The notes under the pieces are model-generated. The model was given only the letters and a program-made list of their open reading frames with translations, was not told the origin of the DNA and ran no database searches. Position numbers and translations under genes: made by a program. Source: Polaribacter sargassicola (GTDB lineage Bacteria > Bacteroidota > Bacteroidia > Flavobacteriales > Flavobacteriaceae). From it: 64,000 bases of DNA. The stretch spans positions 110,396 to 174,395 of the forward strand of contig NZ_JAHDAU010000008.1 in the NCBI RefSeq assembly GCF_021991835.1, in the 5' to 3' direction. Shown here in pieces: positions 38,319-47,243 of this stretch; positions within the stretch are counted from its first letter, which is position 1; the number at the start of each line of letters is the position of its first letter.

Positions 38319-39893
38319 TTAATATCCACTGTTTTGTGAATAAAAATTAGGTAAATTGTCTATTTCTCTTTGTGGGAAAGGAAGGTATTTCTTTTCGCTT
38401 GTATAATTTAAGCTATTTGCAGTTGAAAATTCTCTTAAAACCTCATCTGCAACACCAAATCTTATTAAATCATATAAACGTTGGTTTTCATACACAAACT
38501 CAACTCTTCTTTCAGCTAAAAGATCTTCTTTAGTAACATTAGCAACTTCCTCAAGACCAGCTCTTCTTCTTACTTGGTTAAAAGCATCAATCGCTCTTGT
38601 ATCTGTAGTACTATCTCCACTACCTATAATAGCCTCTACATACAGTAATAATACGTCTGCATATCTTAAAACAATCCAATCATTATCTCCAATTTCTCCA
38701 TCTGTAGGAAACTTAGCGTTAAATGTATCGTTAGTAATATTTGTAGGATCATAAGACAATGCATCTATACTTGCATAAAATCTAACTGGTTGTAATTCTG
38801 GTGTCATTACTTCTAAAAATTCTAAAGTTGCAATGTTAACCCCATTAGAAGGACCTTGTAAAGTCATTGCAAAACTAAACGACTCTGAATCTGTTTCCAC
38901 CTGATCATCTAAACCACTATCACTAGTTGTATAATTATCACTACTTACTAAATCATAAGCAATAGAAAATATAACTTCATTATTAATCTCATATCCAGAG
39001 TTGTTAGACCAAGAACCATCTAAAACTCCATCTGTATATCCTGCAGAAATCTCATTACCAAAAACGTGTCCGAAATCTACAACTAAATTTGCAAGATACT
39101 CTGCATCTGTTATTTCATCAGGGTTTTCATCAAAATTAACTGCGCTAGATCTATCTGTATAAAGTAAGTTATAACCATAAGAACCGCTATTTTCTACAAC
39201 TGAAGCTAATAAAAGTTCTGCCTCACTATAATTAGGGTTTGGCTGACTTAAATATGCTTTTGCCGCTAAAGCGATAGCCGCACCTTTAGATGGACGATAT
39301 CTATTTTGTTCTGCATTATCTAAATAAGCAATAGAAGTTTTAAAATCATCAATAATTTTTTCATAAACTTCTGCTTCTGGTAACTGAGGATAATCTAATG
39401 CTTCTTCTTCTGTAATGTCTAAAACTTTATCGATAAAAGGAACATTTTGATATGCTCTTACTAGATTAAAGTGACATAAAGCTCTCATAAAATAAGCTTC
39501 ACCAACAGTATATTGTTGACTTTCGGGAGCTAAGAAACGGTTATCTATAATTGTATTTGCATGTTTAATAGTGTGCATATTATTAGAATAATACGTAGCA
39601 ACATCTCCATTATTTGCATCTACATTATATGCATTAAATGCAGGGAAGTTTCCATTTTCTGAATTAGCCCTAACATTGTCTGATCTTAATTCTGTTAAAT
39701 AGAATTCATTTGCAGGAATTTTTTGATAAGCATCTAAAACTCCGTTTGATAATGCTATAAAACCATCATCTGTTTGTAACAACTCTTCTAACGAAAGTGC
39801 TGTTGGATTACTAAGGTCTAACTCTGTTTCACAACTTGTTAATAAAGCCATGAAAGAAAAACCAACTATTATATTTTTATATATTTTTTTCAT
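38319..39893 (-). CDS. SusD/RagB surface glycan-binding lipoprotein, pair B
   Basis: This 524-residue lipoprotein has a signal ending LTSC followed by ETELD. The helical SusD core includes AYFMRALCHFNLVRAYQNVPF. The C-terminal RagB part has LRYADVLLLYVEA and LAERRVEFVYENQRLYDLIRFG and ends NFYSQNSGY. It follows its susC by 11 bp and precedes two large surface lipoproteins. This four-gene block is the usual susC-susD-susE/F-like layout. It probably presents alginate oligomers to the SusC channel. Confidence 0.94.
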   Translation of the reverse strand: MKKIYKNIIVGFSFMALLTSCETELDLSNPTALSLEELLQTDDGFIALSNGVLDAYQKIPANEFYLTELRSDNVRANSENGNFPAFNAYNVDANNGDVATYYSNNMHTIKHANTIIDNRFLAPESQQYTVGEAYFMRALCHFNLVRAYQNVPFIDKVLDITEEEALDYPQLPEAEVYEKIIDDFKTSIAYLDNAEQNRYRPSKGAAIALAAKAYLSQPNPNYSEAELLLASVVENSGSYGYNLLYTDRSSAVNFDENPDEITDAEYLANLVVDFGHVFGNEISAGYTDGVLDGSWSNNSGYEINNEVIFSIAYDLVSSDNYTTSDSGLDDQVETDSESFSFAMTLQGPSNGVNIATLEFLEVMTPELQPVRFYASIDALSYDPTNITNDTFNAKFPTDGEIGDNDWIVLRYADVLLLYVEAIIGSGDSTTDTRAIDAFNQVRRRAGLEEVANVTKEDLLAERRVEFVYENQRLYDLIRFGVADEVLREFSTANSLNYTSEKKYLPFPQREIDNLPNFYSQNSGY

Positions 39894-39904
39894 AATTATA
39901 TTAA

Positions 39905-42900
39905 TTAAAATTGGAAGTTAATACCTGCTGAAACTGTTCTAACAACTGGTCCATCACCTCTTTGGTAACCTGCAGTTAACGGTGTATTTGCGTTACTTGA
40001 TGTTTGTCCTTGTGCTTCTGGATTAAAACCTTCATAACCTTTTGCCATAAAGTAGAATAAATTCTCTCCAGTAACATAAAATCTTAATTTATCAAAATTA
40101 TATTTTGTAGCTAATGCATCTGGTAATGTGTAACCTAAAGTTATATTTCTTACAGCCACATAAGAAGCATCTTGTATATGATCATCTGTAAATCTTCTAT
40201 GAACAGTTAAATCTTTATCTGGAAAGTTAGAAACTTCATTTACAGCAGACTCACTTGCATAATATAATTGATCTAAATCTGCAACTCTAACCTCTGCTCC
40301 ATGAGAACCTTGTAATTGGAAAGAAAAATCAAAGTCATATAATGTAAAGTCTGAATTGAAACCCCATTCGAAATCTGGATAAGGACTTCCTAATTCTGTT
40401 CTATCATCAGCATCAATAATACCGTCTCCATTTAAATCTTTTACATATACATCTGCAAAATCATTATTAAATCTATTAAAAGGATTATCTACCCATTCTA
40501 ATGGAATTTCTTTGTCGTAAACCCATCCATAGAAAGATGTAATTGGTTGACCTACTTTTGCTATAAATTCTGTTGGTCTTGTGTCTTGATCAATTCTAGA
40601 AATAATTTGTTCATTATTACCTAAACTCTTAACAGTATTTCTATTTAGAGAAAACTGCGCTCCTGCACTCCATCTAAAGTTTTCTTTAGACATAACTCTA
40701 GAAGTTAACTCAAGCTCTACACCTTCATTTTGAACTTCTCCAAGGTTTTGTAACCAGTTATCTGTACCATAAGTTGCAGATGACGGTGCAAAAAGTAGTA
40801 AGTCTTCACTTGTTCTAATATAATAGTCTGCAGTTAAACTAAATAAATCTCTACCAAATGTAATATCTACACCAGGATTAAATTCTCTTAATTTTTCCCA
40901 TCCTAATGCTCTATTTGCTAATGTAATTCCTTTTACACCTGTGCTACCATTATAACTAATAGAACTAAAAGATTCTTCAAATCTGTATAATGATTCATAT
41001 ACACTTGTAGATATTTCATTAGATCCAGAAATACCATAACTTGCTCTTACTTTTAAGAAAGATATTAGATTACTATTTTCTAAGAATTTTTCATTAGACA
41101 TAACCCAACCTAAAGATGCTGCTGGGAAAAAACCAAATCTATTATCTGTACCAAATCTAGTACTACCATCACTACGAGCAGATAATTGAACAAGATATTT
41201 TTCATCAAAATTATAATCTAATCTTCCAAAATAAGAAACTAATTTATCAGTTCCGTTATCTGTATAAGTTGTACCTCCGTCTGCAACAGATATATTATTA
41301 TTAAAATCGTTGCTAAAACCTACTGCTTCAGATTCTTGTCTATAAAAATCTCTTTGTGTAAACTCAAAACCAAGTACTGTATTAAAAGTATGCTTTTTAA
41401 TAGTTTTATTATACTTAACTAAAGACTCGAAAGCATATTGATTCATTTCATCTCTTCTTTCTAATCTATAAGATTCTTGATCTCTATTTTCTTGACCATA
41501 TAAGAAATCTGCTTCGTTACTCTTATTATGAGTAAAAACTCCTGAAATTGTCTGTCTAAAATTAAGACCATCTGCTAACTTAAAATCTATATAAGAAGAA
41601 GCATTTAAGTTTAATTTTTTCTTTGTTCTTTCTCTCTCTAAGAAATGCACTAAAGGATGTACGTTTTTAGTAGTAGACAAAGTTAAACCACCTGATGTTA
41701 AATCGCTTGCCAAAGGAAGACCAGTTTCTGGATCTCTTGCAATGGCTCTTGGATTGTCTGGATCAACTGTAAACACGTGATCAAAAGCTCTTGAAAAACC
41801 ATAACTACCAACACCTAAGTTTTCAAATAACTTACCAGCATCTGTAGATACACCTACATCTGTAGAAAAATTAGTTACATATTTTAAATGCTCTTCATTT
41901 AAATATAAAGGAATATGCCCTAATTGTCTTAATGGATCAGTAAATCTAGCAGGTAATTTCTTTTGATCATTATAGTTAACACGAATACTAGCTCCATATT
42001 TTATTTTTTTGTTTTTTGATTTACTATCAATCTTAATTCTTGCGTTGTATTTCTTAAAGTTATCAGTAAGAGCAATTCCTTCATCCTCTAAATAACCTAA
42101 AGAAGCAGTAAAACTTGTTAACTCAGAACCTCCTCTTACAGCAAAAGAGTGGCTTTGTATTATACCTCCGTCAAACACTTCATCTTGCCAATTCTTTTCT
42201 CCAGTACCTAAAGATGCAATAAAATCCATAGCTTCTAATTCTGCATATGCAGTATTATAATCACCTATAATTCTATCATAATTTATGCTACTAGTAGATA
42301 TACCATCAATAGTACTTTGTAAACCATCTAATCTTGCTCTTTCTTGAGCAATAGTTGTATTAAAATTACTATTATTTTTAGAATACTTATAACCAGTAAA
42401 TGTGTTATAAGAAAATTTTGTTTGACCAGCAATACCTTCTTTTAATGTAATTAAAATTACACCATTTGCCCCACGAGAACCGTAAATAGCAACTGAAGAT
42501 GCATCTTTTAAAACACTTAAAGATTTAATATTATTGTTATCTATAGACGCTAAAATATCAGGATCTGTACCTAATACAACTCCATCAACTACAATTAACG
42601 GAGAAGAAGAACCTGTTACAGAACCCGGACCTCTTAATGTAATTTTAGGATCTCCACCTGCTTCTGAAGAAGTTACCTGAATTCTTAAACCAGCAACTCT
42701 TCCTTTTAAGGCGTCTTCCACACGAGATACGGCTTGGTTTTGAAGATCATCTCCAGATACTTTAGTTAAAGCACTGGTTACATTTTTTTGTTTCTGATTT
42801 CCATAACCAACTACAACAATTTCTTCTAAAACATTAGAATCTTCTTCTAACGCTACGTTAATTGTTGTTTGATCTACATAAGTAATTGTTTTAGATTTGA

Positions 42901-43135
42901 AACCTAAATAAGAAAATTGAAGAACATCTCCTGACTTCACTTTAATTTTGTAGTTTCCATCAAAATCTGTACTTGTACCTGTTGTTGTTCCTACAATAAT
43001 AATGTTAGCCCCTAAAATTGGCTCATTATCTGTCACGGACGTAACAGTACCTTTTACCGTAACACTCTCTTGCGCATAACCTAATGCACTAAAAAGTAGT
43101 ATTCCGATAAATACTAACTTAAACTTTAAATTCAT
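39905..43135 (-). CDS. SusC/RagA TonB-dependent transporter, pair B
   Basis: This 1076-residue outer-membrane protein has a signal peptide ending GYAQ, a carboxypeptidase-like beta-sandwich (GANIIIVGTTTGTSTDFDG) and the TonB-box region LEEIVVVGYG. The plug has ITLRGPGSVTG, IKSLSVLKDASSVAIYG and NGVILITLKEG. The barrel ends VSAGINFQF. It is 64 residues longer than the pair A transporter. The first 110 residues of the two are nearly the same while the barrels differ, which suggests duplication followed by divergence for different oligomers. It heads its own unit, with tandem GntR operators 126 bp upstream. Confidence 0.96.
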   Translation of the reverse strand: MNLKFKLVFIGILLFSALGYAQESVTVKGTVTSVTDNEPILGANIIIVGTTTGTSTDFDGNYKIKVKSGDVLQFSYLGFKSKTITYVDQTTINVALEEDSNVLEEIVVVGYGNQKQKNVTSALTKVSGDDLQNQAVSRVEDALKGRVAGLRIQVTSSEAGGDPKITLRGPGSVTGSSSPLIVVDGVVLGTDPDILASIDNNNIKSLSVLKDASSVAIYGSRGANGVILITLKEGIAGQTKFSYNTFTGYKYSKNNSNFNTTIAQERARLDGLQSTIDGISTSSINYDRIIGDYNTAYAELEAMDFIASLGTGEKNWQDEVFDGGIIQSHSFAVRGGSELTSFTASLGYLEDEGIALTDNFKKYNARIKIDSKSKNKKIKYGASIRVNYNDQKKLPARFTDPLRQLGHIPLYLNEEHLKYVTNFSTDVGVSTDAGKLFENLGVGSYGFSRAFDHVFTVDPDNPRAIARDPETGLPLASDLTSGGLTLSTTKNVHPLVHFLERERTKKKLNLNASSYIDFKLADGLNFRQTISGVFTHNKSNEADFLYGQENRDQESYRLERRDEMNQYAFESLVKYNKTIKKHTFNTVLGFEFTQRDFYRQESEAVGFSNDFNNNISVADGGTTYTDNGTDKLVSYFGRLDYNFDEKYLVQLSARSDGSTRFGTDNRFGFFPAASLGWVMSNEKFLENSNLISFLKVRASYGISGSNEISTSVYESLYRFEESFSSISYNGSTGVKGITLANRALGWEKLREFNPGVDITFGRDLFSLTADYYIRTSEDLLLFAPSSATYGTDNWLQNLGEVQNEGVELELTSRVMSKENFRWSAGAQFSLNRNTVKSLGNNEQIISRIDQDTRPTEFIAKVGQPITSFYGWVYDKEIPLEWVDNPFNRFNNDFADVYVKDLNGDGIIDADDRTELGSPYPDFEWGFNSDFTLYDFDFSFQLQGSHGAEVRVADLDQLYYASESAVNEVSNFPDKDLTVHRRFTDDHIQDASYVAVRNITLGYTLPDALATKYNFDKLRFYVTGENLFYFMAKGYEGFNPEAQGQTSSNANTPLTAGYQRGDGPVVRTVSAGINFQF

Positions 43136-43260
43136 TGTTAATTGTTTTGGGTAATTTTTGTTAATAAAACTTTTTTTGATTTTTTATAGAAATAATTGAT
43201 GAATTAGCACTGCTATACTGTAATTCTAAAACGCTATCAATTAGTTATATAAAAAAAAAT

Positions 43261-43272
43261 TTGGTAAACCAG
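43261..43272. promoter_or_regulatory. GntR operator, susC pair B, copy 1
   Basis: TTGGTAAACCAG has one mismatch to the consensus in the last base. It is tandem with the next site at 13-bp spacing. Confidence 0.7.
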
Positions 43273-43273
43273 T

Positions 43274-43285
43274 TTGGTTTACCAA
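43274..43285. promoter_or_regulatory. GntR operator, susC pair B, copy 2
   Basis: TTGGTTTACCAA is the reverse-strand form of the consensus. Confidence 0.75.
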
Positions 43286-43417
43286 ATATAATTGTTTTTT
43301 TACGACTAAAAAAAAAAAAGTTAATTATTCCTTAAATTCTTATTATACTATGATAATTAACATATTTTTAATCTTTTTGCCTAATTAGGGTAAATTATTT
43401 TTGCTTTTTGGATATTA

Positions 43418-43792
43418 TTACTTTTTATCTCCAAAATAAGATGGACCATCACCTGTTAAAAAGTCTTCTCTTACTGGGCTAAATGTATCTATTAATTGTC
43501 CTTCTTCTAAACAAACTGCGCTATGCATTAAGTTTGGCTCAATATAAACACCATCTCCAGCTTCTACTATTTGCTTTACACCGTCAATTTCAAATTCAAA
43601 TTTCCCTGAAACACAATAAGTAGCTTGGGTGTGAAAATGCTGATGTGGAGCACCTAATGCACCTTTATCAAATTTTACACTTACCATCATAATTTGATTA
43701 TCATAACCCAAGAATTTTCTTGAAACTCCTCCGCCAAGATTTTCCCACTCTATATCTTTTGCGATGACATACTTTTCACTAACTCGTTTCAT
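43418..43792 (-). CDS. kdgF: KdgF-like cupin, unsaturated uronate ring-opening
   Basis: This 124-residue single-domain cupin has metal-ligand candidates His50, His52 and Gln56 in PHQHFHTQATYCVSG and His90 in EPNLMHSAVC. The KdgF signature DTFSPVREDFL is at the C-terminus. KdgF converts 4,5-unsaturated monouronate, the end product of alginate and pectin lyases, to its linear ketonized form (DEH on the alginate side). It follows the PL17 gene by 23 bp, which fits acting directly on the monomers PL17 releases. No signal peptide is visible, so the protein is probably cytoplasmic. Confidence 0.9.
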   Translation of the reverse strand: MKRVSEKYVIAKDIEWENLGGGVSRKFLGYDNQIMMVSVKFDKGALGAPHQHFHTQATYCVSGKFEFEIDGVKQIVEAGDGVYIEPNLMHSAVCLEEGQLIDTFSPVREDFLTGDGPSYFGDKK

Positions 43793-43815
43793 TTTTTGTT
43801 ATTTTTAAAATTAAT

Positions 43816-46077
43816 TTATTTGTAATAGTAAGCTCCTGTCCAAGAGTAATTCTTACCATTTATTGTTTCTGAATGTTCTTTATTTTTATCGTTATCAATA
43901 TTTGATAAAATTAAAACTTTCTCTTTTCCATTTTTAAATTGAATACTAAAAGAAGAATATTTAACATTATCACTCAAAACTTCTATTTTAGAAAAATTAC
44001 TATATGCGTTATTAGCAACTTCTACTACAGAATCATAACTACCATGAGATTCTATAATTGATGCATAAACCGTATTTTTAGTATTCTTTTTTCTAATTAT
44101 TATAGAAGGATCTTTTCTTAAATTATACTCTGGATCATTGGCTCCTATTCTTGCAAGAATAACCTCATCTTTTGGATTTGTTGCAGAGGTTATAGAATAA
44201 AACCTTTTATTATCTAACCAAGTAAATTGAATACTATTTTCATTTACAATTCCACTTCCCTCTTTCCAGATATGTTGATAACCATAATCATCTCCAAGAG
44301 TTTTAAGCGTTGAATAAGAATCGAAATTAAAACTAGTAGAAATAATTTGCCCAAAATAATAATAAGGTAAATCGTATTGATTATTTTTATTAGACTCTAC
44401 TTTATTAACATCAATAATAAATGGCTTATCTAAATCTTTATCTTTAACCATAATCATGGTTCTATGCAATTTTGTACCAGGATATGCATTTTCTTCTACA
44501 GCACTTACAATTTGAAAATTAGGATCATTAACATCAAACAAATATTTATCTGAATGATTTAAACTACCTGTTGCAAAATCGTAATTAAAATGAGAAATTT
44601 CATTTTGTGTAATAGTATTATGCGCAATAGTGTGTTTTGCATATGTTTTATTTTCTTTTAAATAACCACCACCATTTTTTTGCTCTACGTTTACAAAACG
44701 AGAAAGGCCGTAATCTTGTATAACTTCATCTCCATTTTCATATAAAGAAAAAGATAATTTATCATAATGTCCATGACTTAAACCTTGTCCGGTATATTTC
44801 ATTACTAAAGCTAAAGTTTCATCTTCTTTCTGGTATCTTAAAATTCCTACACCACCTTCATCACCTTTAGAACCATCTCTTAATTCCATAGATTTTTTTA
44901 CAAAAGGTTTTTCTTTATTTTCTTTTAGCCCAAGAGCAATACTTAAACCTGTAGCATCTAATTGTACTTTATTTTGCTTTTTTGCTACAGACAATAATTC
45001 TGGTTTTTGAGAACCATAATGATAAGCAATATCTACAGCAGACACTAAAGATGCCGTATAATAAGACATTCCTTTTTGTCCGTCATTTAAAGGAAAGAAT
45101 TCTCCATTTGCATCTGTAAGATTCAATAACGCATCAACTGCTTTTATTAAAACACCATCTTTGTATTCAAAAATCTTTAATTCTGGTCTTTTATTTTCTA
45201 ATGCTTCTGCAAAAATTAAAAAAGGATACATTGCATAACGTTGGTAATATGGCCCTTCTGTATAAAATCCGTCTGGTGAAAAAGGAGAATCTACATTTGC
45301 TAAGAAACCTGCTTTACCATCTTTATCAAAAATAAAACCACCATCATTATCTTTTGCACTTAAATCTACATCATCTTTCTTTAAACCATATAAAGCTCTA
45401 TTTATTAAAACTTCATCATCCATAACCAAACCAATCATACCTACAGCAACATTACCCCAAGTAGAATGATTATGTACTCTATTAAAAAACTGAGGTGTTT
45501 CTATAGATAAAAAATCTGCATATGGTCTAAATAATGTTTTATTTAAATATTCTGATTGTTCTTTTGGCAACCAAGAATAAATACAGTCATAAGCCTGACT
45601 AGTAAATGTTAACCAGTTAGAATCGTTTAAACATTGCCAAAAAAGTTTACCTCTAGAGTAACTTCTTTCTTGCGGATGTCTTGGTAAAGTAGGAAACATT
45701 TCTGCATACTCTAACAACATGTCTCTAATATAAATTGCATACTTTTCATCGCCTAATAACTGGAATAATACTCCAGCTTTTTGCATTGTAGCATAATTTA
45801 ATTTATGCTGTGTATGTGTATATCCACCTGCCATATCTTTAGGAATTGGCACATCGATTCCTTTTTCTATTTCTGCATCAACTGCTTCTTTAGCCTCTTG
45901 TAGTGTTTTATCAAAAACAGGAATTGTACCTAATTTAGATTTTATCTCTGCAACACTTTTAGTTGTTAAAATTAAATTTGGATGTGTATTTTCTGATTCT
46001 GCAACTACTGTATTCTCTTTTTTAGAGCAAGAAAACATTATTAATAAAGCAAGTAAAGGCACTTTGTAAAAACTCAT
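43816..46077 (-). CDS. PL17 oligoalginate lyase, lipoprotein
   Basis: This 753-residue lipoprotein (lipobox MFSC, Cys17) has an alpha/alpha-toroid alginate-lyase domain followed by a heparinase II/III-like beta-sandwich. The catalytic candidates Asn203-His204 lie in RVHNHSTWGN. A tyrosine-rich segment FYTEGPYYQRY is near 271-281, and HGHYDKLSFSLY lies in the second domain. PL17 enzymes are mostly exolytic and release unsaturated monouronate from oligoalginate. Lipid anchoring suggests the periplasmic side of a membrane. It precedes kdgF directly and follows the secreted binding-module gene, from which it is separated by a hairpin. Confidence 0.9.
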   Translation of the reverse strand: MSFYKVPLLALLIMFSCSKKENTVVAESENTHPNLILTTKSVAEIKSKLGTIPVFDKTLQEAKEAVDAEIEKGIDVPIPKDMAGGYTHTQHKLNYATMQKAGVLFQLLGDEKYAIYIRDMLLEYAEMFPTLPRHPQERSYSRGKLFWQCLNDSNWLTFTSQAYDCIYSWLPKEQSEYLNKTLFRPYADFLSIETPQFFNRVHNHSTWGNVAVGMIGLVMDDEVLINRALYGLKKDDVDLSAKDNDGGFIFDKDGKAGFLANVDSPFSPDGFYTEGPYYQRYAMYPFLIFAEALENKRPELKIFEYKDGVLIKAVDALLNLTDANGEFFPLNDGQKGMSYYTASLVSAVDIAYHYGSQKPELLSVAKKQNKVQLDATGLSIALGLKENKEKPFVKKSMELRDGSKGDEGGVGILRYQKEDETLALVMKYTGQGLSHGHYDKLSFSLYENGDEVIQDYGLSRFVNVEQKNGGGYLKENKTYAKHTIAHNTITQNEISHFNYDFATGSLNHSDKYLFDVNDPNFQIVSAVEENAYPGTKLHRTMIMVKDKDLDKPFIIDVNKVESNKNNQYDLPYYYFGQIISTSFNFDSYSTLKTLGDDYGYQHIWKEGSGIVNENSIQFTWLDNKRFYSITSATNPKDEVILARIGANDPEYNLRKDPSIIIRKKNTKNTVYASIIESHGSYDSVVEVANNAYSNFSKIEVLSDNVKYSSFSIQFKNGKEKVLILSNIDNDKNKEHSETINGKNYSWTGAYYYK

Positions 46078-46100
46078 CTTAAGATTTTTTTTTAGACAAA

Positions 46101-46129
46101 ATAAGAACCCAAATTAAATAGGTTCTTAT
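46101..46129 (-). terminator. Intra-operon hairpin between binding-module gene and PL17
   Basis: ATAAGAACC and GGTTCTTAT form a 9-bp stem with an 11-base loop. The following tail on the minus strand (TTTTGTC) is only weakly T-rich. No operator lies between the two genes, so it could act as an attenuator or an RNA-stability element. Confidence 0.5.
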
Positions 46130-46154
46130 ATTCAATCAAATAAATATAATTATT

Positions 46155-47099
46155 TTATTTTTTTATTAACTTTTTAGAAGCTACCGAGTTTCCACTCGTA
46201 ATTTTTAACATATAAACTCCTTTTGCTAAGGTAGAAATATCTACGCTGTTTTCAATTAAATTTTTAGAAGAAATAACTTTCTTACCAATTAAATTATAAA
46301 CATCCACAGTATCAATAGTTTCTAGTGTAGATATTTTTACAAAATCGTTAGCTGGATTAGGATAGATGCTAATTTTTGAAGAAAAAACATCATCTACTGA
46401 TGCTGTTGATGCATCAAAAAGTTCTATATTATCATAAAAAACTTCATGGCTACTATCTACAGAACTTAAAGATCTAACATAGATAACCACTTTACTTTTA
46501 GATGCTGTAAAAGTAATAGTATTTGTTGTAAATGTATTTACATCTGCAGACCCTTTACTTGGGTTGTAATCATTTGTTACTTCTAAATAAGCATCTACAC
46601 TACTACTTGAACTATCTAATCCTTCTTCAGAAGTAATTTCTTCATTTAAAATAAATATTTCTGAATTTATATTTTCTTCCTCAGATCTAGAATCTATTTT
46701 AAAAGTATACTCTAAACCAGGAACAACTGTAACTACCTGATATAAACGACGAGAATTCTCACTTAATTTAACACCTCTTGTTTTTTCTCCATTTACATAA
46801 GAACCATCACTAGACGCCCCCGGTTGCTCACTATCATCACTATAAAAACCTTCTAACCAAGAGTCTAAATCTGAGTTATACCAAAGAGCTCTATAAGGGC
46901 TATCTAAATTATCATCAATACTACTAGGAGGGGTCATATCCCAAGCATCTGCATTATCGTTTGAATCAAAAACATGTAGATCTGCTGTGCCATTTAAAAC
47001 TAAATTTGTTTGACTCCATCCATAATTAAAGCAAAAACATAGTAAAAAAAGGCTTAGAAATGTTTTTGTTTTTTTTTCAAAAAGTAATTTTGTTTTCAT
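46155..47099 (-). CDS. T9SS-secreted protein with putative alginate-binding module
   Basis: This 314-residue protein has a Sec signal peptide (ending WSQ). One beta-rich module follows (about residues 30-230), then a type A T9SS sorting domain (about 240-314) with ISIYPNPANDF and the end MLKITSGNSVASKKLIKK. The module shares NADAWDMTP, SPYRALWYNS, GSYVNG, RRLYQ and NPSKGSA with the C-terminal module of the PKD lipoprotein in the neighbouring operon. No catalytic motif was recognised. It is the first gene after a tandem operator pair and upstream of PL17 and kdgF. A secreted carbohydrate-binding role is inferred. Confidence 0.78.
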   Translation of the reverse strand: MKTKLLFEKKTKTFLSLFLLCFCFNYGWSQTNLVLNGTADLHVFDSNDNADAWDMTPPSSIDDNLDSPYRALWYNSDLDSWLEGFYSDDSEQPGASSDGSYVNGEKTRGVKLSENSRRLYQVVTVVPGLEYTFKIDSRSEEENINSEIFILNEEITSEEGLDSSSSSVDAYLEVTNDYNPSKGSADVNTFTTNTITFTASKSKVVIYVRSLSSVDSSHEVFYDNIELFDASTASVDDVFSSKISIYPNPANDFVKISTLETIDTVDVYNLIGKKVISSKNLIENSVDISTLAKGVYMLKITSGNSVASKKLIKK

Positions 47100-47137
47100 T
47101 TGTAAAATTTTTAGTTAATTGTTTATTCTGCTAAGAA

Positions 47138-47149
47138 TTGGTTTACCAA
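47138..47149. promoter_or_regulatory. GntR operator before the PL17 unit, copy 1
   Basis: TTGGTTTACCAA lies 38 bp before the start codon of the secreted module protein. Confidence 0.75.
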
Positions 47150-47150
47150 A

Positions 47151-47162
47151 TTGGTTTACCAA
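47151..47162. promoter_or_regulatory. GntR operator before the PL17 unit, copy 2
   Basis: A second perfect TTGGTTTACCAA is offset 13 bp from copy 1. Confidence 0.75.
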
Positions 47163-47243
47163 AAATACAAATAAAAACGAATTATCAAAATTTTTTACAC
47201 ATTATTTTTTATTAAAAACCTGAATTTAAATACATTGCAACTC

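Larger units (their letters stand above)
43136..43417 (-). promoter_or_regulatory. Intergenic region before susC of pair B
   Basis: This 282-bp AT-rich gap carries the tandem GntR operators and a TAGCAGTGC motif (minus strand) also found before the pair A susC. No clear hairpin terminator for the kdgF gene was seen. Confidence 0.5.

Noticed and set aside
38306..38329. Upstream in-frame ATG of the coiled-coil lipoprotein at 38329
   Set aside because: It overlaps susD and lengthens the signal peptide with MDIKKHKI. The ATG at 38305 gives a standard lipoprotein signal.
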